Shown here piece by piece: positions 60,991 through 64,000 of a stretch of DNA of 64,000 nucleotides. Source of the stretch: Streptomyces sporangiiformans (GTDB lineage: Bacteria; Actinomycetota; Actinomycetes; Streptomycetales; Streptomycetaceae); assembly GCF_005768555.2 (NCBI RefSeq), contig NZ_VCHX02000079.1, forward strand, positions 24,181-88,180, in the 5' to 3' direction. The first letter of the stretch is position 1, and every line of letters begins with the position of its first letter. A program made the translations under genes and the position numbers. The notes beneath the pieces are model-generated. The model had not been told where the DNA came from, searched no databases, and saw only the letters and a list, made by a program, of their open reading frames with translations.

Positions 60991-62557
60991 TACTCCAGCA
61001 GTACTTCGTGGCTTGACCTGGGGAAACGTCGAGCGGTGGGAGTGTAGCGGGCGGGAAGTCGTCACGGACGGCTTCTGCCCGCACGCCCCTCGAAGGAGTG
61101 CCCCCGACGTCGGTAGTGGCAGCGGCGGGCCACCGCTTGGCGTCGTCGGCGCCAGTGCGACCAGCTCAACGCGTGGGTGAGGGTGTGAAGGTCTCGGGGT
61201 GTGTGAGCTGCCAGGAGTCGCCGCACTTCTGCCACGGTGAGCTCGATGACCACGGCATCCTCACCGGTGGATCCCCTTTTCCGGCTGCTCGCGCGCTCAT
61301 CGCAGCGAGGAAGGTGTGGGCGAGCATGGCCAGGGTGATGTGGCGGTACCAGCTGACGTAGCGGCGGACTTCGTACTCGTCCAGGCCGCACTCGTTCTTC
61401 GCTGCCTGGAAGCACTCTTCGATCGCCCACCGGGCGCCGGCGACGCGCACCAGTTCGTCCACGCCGACATCCAGCGGTGCGTAGCCGAGGTAGTAGGCGA
61501 TCTCGTCCGGCCGACTCAAGCTGCGCCGTGCCAGCGCCCACCGTCGACGGATCAACACGCCGTCCTGGTGGTCGTACTCGGACACTGGGCGCAACTGGAC
61601 GGCGGCCCAGTCGTATTCGCGCTGTCCCTTTGCGCCCGCGCCGCAGGAACGGCGTTCCGATGCCTGGTCGGGGGCCTGCTCGAAGGCCTTGTCGATGCGT
61701 GGGCCGGCCAGGGAGAACTGGGACTTGGGGACGGCGAGGACGTAGCCGACGCCGGATGTTTCCAGCATCCGGCGGAAGCGGTTGTCCTGTCCGTAGGCGG
61801 CGTCCGCCGTGACCCAGGCGACCGGCAGCGGCGAGGCCAGCGCCCTGCGGACGATCGTCGCCGCGAGAGTGTTCTTGGTGGCGAACTCCCGCTCGTCGGG
61901 GACCTTGGCGGCGCGGCAGCGGTCACGGTCGTCCGTCCAGGACTTGGGCAGGTAGAGCTCCCGGTCCACCAGGGCGCGGCCGGCCGCGCTGGTGTAGGCG
62001 GCGAAGACGCCGATCTGGCAGTTCTCGGTACGGCCGGCGGTGCCGGAGTACTGCCGTTGGACTCCGGCGGATGTAGTGCCCTTCTTCAGGAACCCGGTGT
62101 CGTCGATGATCAGTACCCCGTCGGGGCGGCCAAGGTGTTCGGCGACGTAGGTCTGCAGGTCGTCGCGGATGTCGTCGGGGTTCCAGCGGGCTCGGGAGAG
62201 CAGGTGCTGCAGTCCGTCTGGGGTGGCGTGGCCAGCGTGTTCGGCAAGTTGCCAGCTGTTTTTTCGGGCCACCGGGGCGAGCAGTGCGCGCACGTAGTCC
62301 CGCATCCGGCGGCGGGGTTCGACACGGCCGAAGTGGCGCCCGATGGTGGTGAAGAGGTGGTCCAGGTCGCGGTCCCAGGTCTCGGCTGCCTGTTCGGTGA
62401 TCACGACCGGAGGCTTCCCAGGCCCGGGGCGACCTTGCCATCGGGGGCACTCCTTCGAGGGGCGTGCGGGCAGAAGCCATCCGTGACGACTTCCCGCCCG
62501 CTACACTCCCACCGCTCGACGTTTCCCCAGGTCAAGCCACGAAGTACTGCTGGAGTA
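60991..62557 (-). mobile_element. complete IS701-family insertion sequence
   Basis: The element is 1567 bp. Terminal inverted repeats of 117 bp (60991-61107 and 62441-62557) differ at one position. The target duplication CTAA (60987-60990 and 62558-62561) fits the YTAR rule for this family. The transposase is coded on the minus strand. The element lies between the ASCH gene and the PadR operon. Confidence 0.93.
61166..62404 (-). CDS. IS701-family transposase
   Basis: The 412-residue protein has the DDE catalytic fold of the IS701/IS4-like group: LIIDDTGFLKKGTTSAGVQR (first Asp), VAWVTADAAYGQDNRFR (second Asp) and ARWAIEECFQAAKNECGLDE (Glu region), and a final YVSWYRHITLAMLAHTFLA. The GTG start and the N-terminal helix are ordinary. 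At the C-terminus another frame (EDAVVIELTVAEVRRLLAAH, reaching to 61062) matches the usual family end, so the present frame ends in a short foreign tail after a slip at AAAAGGGG. The catalytic part is intact. Confidence 0.9.
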   Translation of the reverse strand: MITEQAAETWDRDLDHLFTTIGRHFGRVEPRRRMRDYVRALLAPVARKNSWQLAEHAGHATPDGLQHLLSRARWNPDDIRDDLQTYVAEHLGRPDGVLIIDDTGFLKKGTTSAGVQRQYSGTAGRTENCQIGVFAAYTSAAGRALVDRELYLPKSWTDDRDRCRAAKVPDEREFATKNTLAATIVRRALASPLPVAWVTADAAYGQDNRFRRMLETSGVGYVLAVPKSQFSLAGPRIDKAFEQAPDQASERRSCGAGAKGQREYDWAAVQLRPVSEYDHQDGVLIRRRWALARRSLSRPDEIAYYLGYAPLDVGVDELVRVAGARWAIEECFQAAKNECGLDEYEVRRYVSWYRHITLAMLAHTFLAAMSARAAGKGDPPVRMPWSSSSPWQKCGDSWQLTHPETFTPSPTR

Positions 62558-62637
62558 CTAACCGCGCCTGACCGTAGAGGTCAGCTGCGGATCTATGGCA
62601 GTTGAGTAGCTCCCCTCAACTGCCCGCCACTGGACTG

Positions 62638-62665
62638 TCCCCAATCTACCTAGGTAGATTGGGGA
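62638..62665. promoter_or_regulatory. 28-bp perfect palindrome that includes the ribosome site
   Basis: The dyad is centred on CTACCTAGGTAG with CCCCAAT/ATTGGGG outer arms and ends two bases before the GTG of the PadR-type gene. Its right arm contains GGGGA of the ribosome site. It can act as an operator and also fold into an RNA hairpin. Confidence 0.8.
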
Positions 62666-62666
62666 G

Positions 62667-63023
62667 GTGAGCGACTTTCAGATGACACCGCATGCTGAGA
62701 AGGTGCTGCGCTTCATGCTCACCAAGCCCGACAACCCCACTTGGGCGCGTGAGCTTACCCAGCACACCAATCTGCCCAACGGCACCCTCCTGCCCATTCT
62801 CATTCGCCTGCTCAATCAAGGGTGGGTTGAGCGGTACTGGGAGGACGACGAGACGGCCGAGGCTGAAGGCCGCCCACGGCGGCGCTACTACCGGTTCACT
62901 CGAGACGGAGCCGAGGAGGTCCGTCTCCTACTTGCTCAGCGGACCGCGAGCCGTCCCTTGAACGGCACCACACCCCGCCCTGGCCTGGTGCCCCGCCCGC
63001 ACGTTGCGGGAGGTGGCGAATGA
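62667..63023 (+). CDS. PadR/MarR-like winged-helix regulator
   Basis: The 118-residue protein has a compact winged helix: MTPHAEKVLRFMLTKPDNP, ARELTQHTNLPNGTLLPILI, RLLNQGWVERYWED, RRRYYRFTRDGAEEVRLLLA, the last two being the wing and the dimerisation helix. The GTG start is directly behind the palindrome and a GGGGAGG site. Its stop overlaps the start of the next gene. Autoregulation through the palindrome is probable. Confidence 0.85.
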   Translation: MSDFQMTPHAEKVLRFMLTKPDNPTWARELTQHTNLPNGTLLPILIRLLNQGWVERYWEDDETAEAEGRPRRRYYRFTRDGAEEVRLLLAQRTASRPLNGTTPRPGLVPRPHVAGGGE

Positions 63024-63433
63024 TGAGTTTGTCTCCTAAGGACAGGCAATGGGAGAGGGCTCGCTGGGCGACCCCTGGTCTCGGGATACTGCGCATCCTG
63101 GCCGTGTGGATTCCATGTCAGGAGCGCGAGGACTATCTGGCTGAACAGGCTTCAGTCCTGGCCGAGGCGCCCAACCTTTGGGCCAAGCTCCGCGAGCTCC
63201 GTTCGTCCTTGCTGGGCTTCCGCCGCACGACGCGAGAACTCCGGCGGTTCACGGTCCTGCACACACCCACGGCACCGGAGGCATCCAACGTGATCGCCGA
63301 TGCCGCAGCCGAGCACACCGACGCCGACACCGACGATTGGTGGGTGGTTGGCGAGTCACCCACTCCCACTTCGAGCTACGAAGGTTGGAGCGGCTACGAC
63401 CCTCCGCCCGATGGCGTCTATGGAGCGCCATGA
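63020..63433 (+). CDS. hypothetical protein of the PadR operon
   Basis: The 137-residue protein starts MMSLSPKDRQWERARWATPG at an ATGATGA overlap with the regulator gene. It has one helical region (QEREDYLAEQASVLAEAPNL and LRELRSSLLGFRRTTRELRR) and a Pro/Gly/Asp-rich acidic tail (DADTDDWWVVGESP). No family is recognised. Small partners of PadR-type regulators are common in Streptomyces and mostly of unknown role. Confidence 0.7.
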   Translation: MMSLSPKDRQWERARWATPGLGILRILAVWIPCQEREDYLAEQASVLAEAPNLWAKLRELRSSLLGFRRTTRELRRFTVLHTPTAPEASNVIADAAAEHTDADTDDWWVVGESPTPTSSYEGWSGYDPPPDGVYGAP

Positions 63434-63550
63434 GGCTCACTGACCATGTAAATCACGAAAGCCTCGGAGTTGCTGCCGGCCAAAGCACTGCAACCCGAGG
63501 CATTCGCAAGGCCCCTACCCATCCGGCTGTTATGCAGAGAGGCATGACCT

Positions 63551-63727
63551 ATGAACCAGCGTATCCCCTGGTGGGCGCTCCTTGTGGCCGTGATCGCACT
63601 AAGCATTGGTGCTGCCCTCGTTCTAGTCGGCAAGGCCACCACAGCCGAAGCAGCGTCGTTCGTAGCCCCGGTCTTTGCGCTGCTCACAGCGCTCTATGTC
63701 TCGCAGCGCCAACCACCTCCCGAATGA
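63551..63727 (+). CDS. 58-residue two-helix membrane protein
   Basis: The product begins MNQRIPWWALLVAVIALSIG and has two membrane helices (about 7-27 and 35-50) with a short polar loop, then QRQPPPE. It overlaps the next small gene in an A of TGATG. No family is recognised; holin-like or toxin-like small proteins can look alike, but nothing proves that role. Confidence 0.65.
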   Translation: MNQRIPWWALLVAVIALSIGAALVLVGKATTAEAASFVAPVFALLTALYVSQRQPPPE

Positions 63728-63858
63728 TGTCCGACCAGATCAGCGCAGACCTGGACCGTGATCTTGCACCTGCATTGGACGCCACTTCTGATGGCTTCAG
63801 CGGTCCGAAGAACTGGACGGCAGAAACGGGTGGTCTGCTCGAGAGTCTGCTCAGCTGA
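63727..63858 (+). CDS. 43-residue acidic protein, coupled to the membrane protein
   Basis: The product MSDQISADLDRDLAPALDAT and onward is acidic (net negative) with a Trp near the middle and a helical end (GGLLESLLS). Its ATG overlaps the stop of the 58-residue gene (TGATG), which suggests translational coupling. No homologue is recognised. Confidence 0.55.
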   Translation: MSDQISADLDRDLAPALDATSDGFSGPKNWTAETGGLLESLLS

Positions 63859-63926
63859 AGAGGTCTCTTGCAGGTCCGACCCAAAGCGCGCGTCACCGAA
63901 CGGAAGGCCCATGTGGTTTAGAGGCC

Positions 63927-64000
63927 CTAACAAAGCCGTTGGACGTGGCGGTGGGTGATCAGGCAGATGGCGAGGCCGAGGAAGGCTTCGTGGATGTCGT
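63927..64000 (-). pseudogene. IS5-family transposase C-terminus, continues beyond right edge
   Basis: The strand reads DIHEAFLGLAICLITHRHVQ, then RLC and stop, the usual end of an IS5-group transposase (normally FLGLAxCLITHRHVQRLC). The rest lies outside the window, so it may be intact. Confidence 0.75.

Noticed and set aside
61316..62605. A 429-codon plus-strand frame opposite the IS701 transposase
   Set aside because: Mirror of a conserved transposase, with no family pattern.

Overview
The window looks like actinobacterial DNA, most likely a Streptomyces chromosome arm or genomic island. Composition is strongly GC-rich, GTG starts and GGAGG-type ribosome sites are common, and the families are typical of Streptomyces (DUF4328, MpaB-type oxygenase, ECF41 sigma factor, YheO-type and MmyB-type regulators, IS701 and IS5 elements). 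It is accessory DNA: short catabolic or regulatory modules, many as divergent regulator/enzyme pairs, are separated by a dense graveyard of insertion-sequence debris (IS5, IS21, IS256, IS630, IS701) and decayed genes. Layout: 1-4.7 kb holds a partial TetR gene, a DUF4328 membrane protein, the 3' half of a tRNA-Ser gene (a possible integration scar), transposase relics and a LysR regulator. 4.98-10.6 kb is the best preserved operon, a branched-chain-amino-acid-type ABC importer (livH-livM-livG-livF plus a lipoprotein binding protein), followed by a PatB/MalY-type aminotransferase. The binding protein appears circularly permuted: the half that is C-terminal in its relatives sits directly behind the signal peptide. 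12-17 kb carries a cysteine hydrolase/PadR pair and a DauR/YheO-type regulator, ornithine-cyclodeaminase-like gene (split by a stop codon) and D-threonine aldolase/D-serine dehydratase-like gene, which suggests D-amino-acid or hydroxy-amino-acid metabolism. 17-29 kb is decayed DNA (GNAT, rocA, terminase and transposase remnants) around an EamA exporter/LysR pair, a MerR regulator, two alpha/beta hydrolases and a VOC protein. 29.4-33.4 kb is a signalling block: a Ser/Thr kinase with a membrane anchor, a sigma-like protein and an anti-sigma-type ATPase, flanked by a 44-bp direct repeat encoding a Cys-rich peptide. 34-45 kb contains an ECF41 sigma factor with a divergent four-helix membrane protein, then SDR/TetR, aldo-keto reductase, SDR/XRE and SDR/MarR modules. 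The SDR/TetR pair shares a 57-bp perfect palindrome and lies between two copies of a transposase tail. 45-58 kb holds an MpaB oxygenase, a YxiG-like protein, a methyltransferase, a DUF4396 protein behind a CsoR-like (copper) operator, a TetR-controlled membrane protein pair, an IS21 wreck, a serine hydrolase and a deletion that fused a truncated TetR gene head-to-head with a truncated Old Yellow Enzyme gene. 58-64 kb has an XRE regulator divergent from a membrane protein, an ASCH protein, a complete IS701 element (117-bp inverted repeats, CTAA target duplication), a PadR-controlled operon, two coupled very small genes and, at the right edge, the tail of another IS5 transposase. No CRISPR array, rRNA gene or intact tRNA gene was seen.
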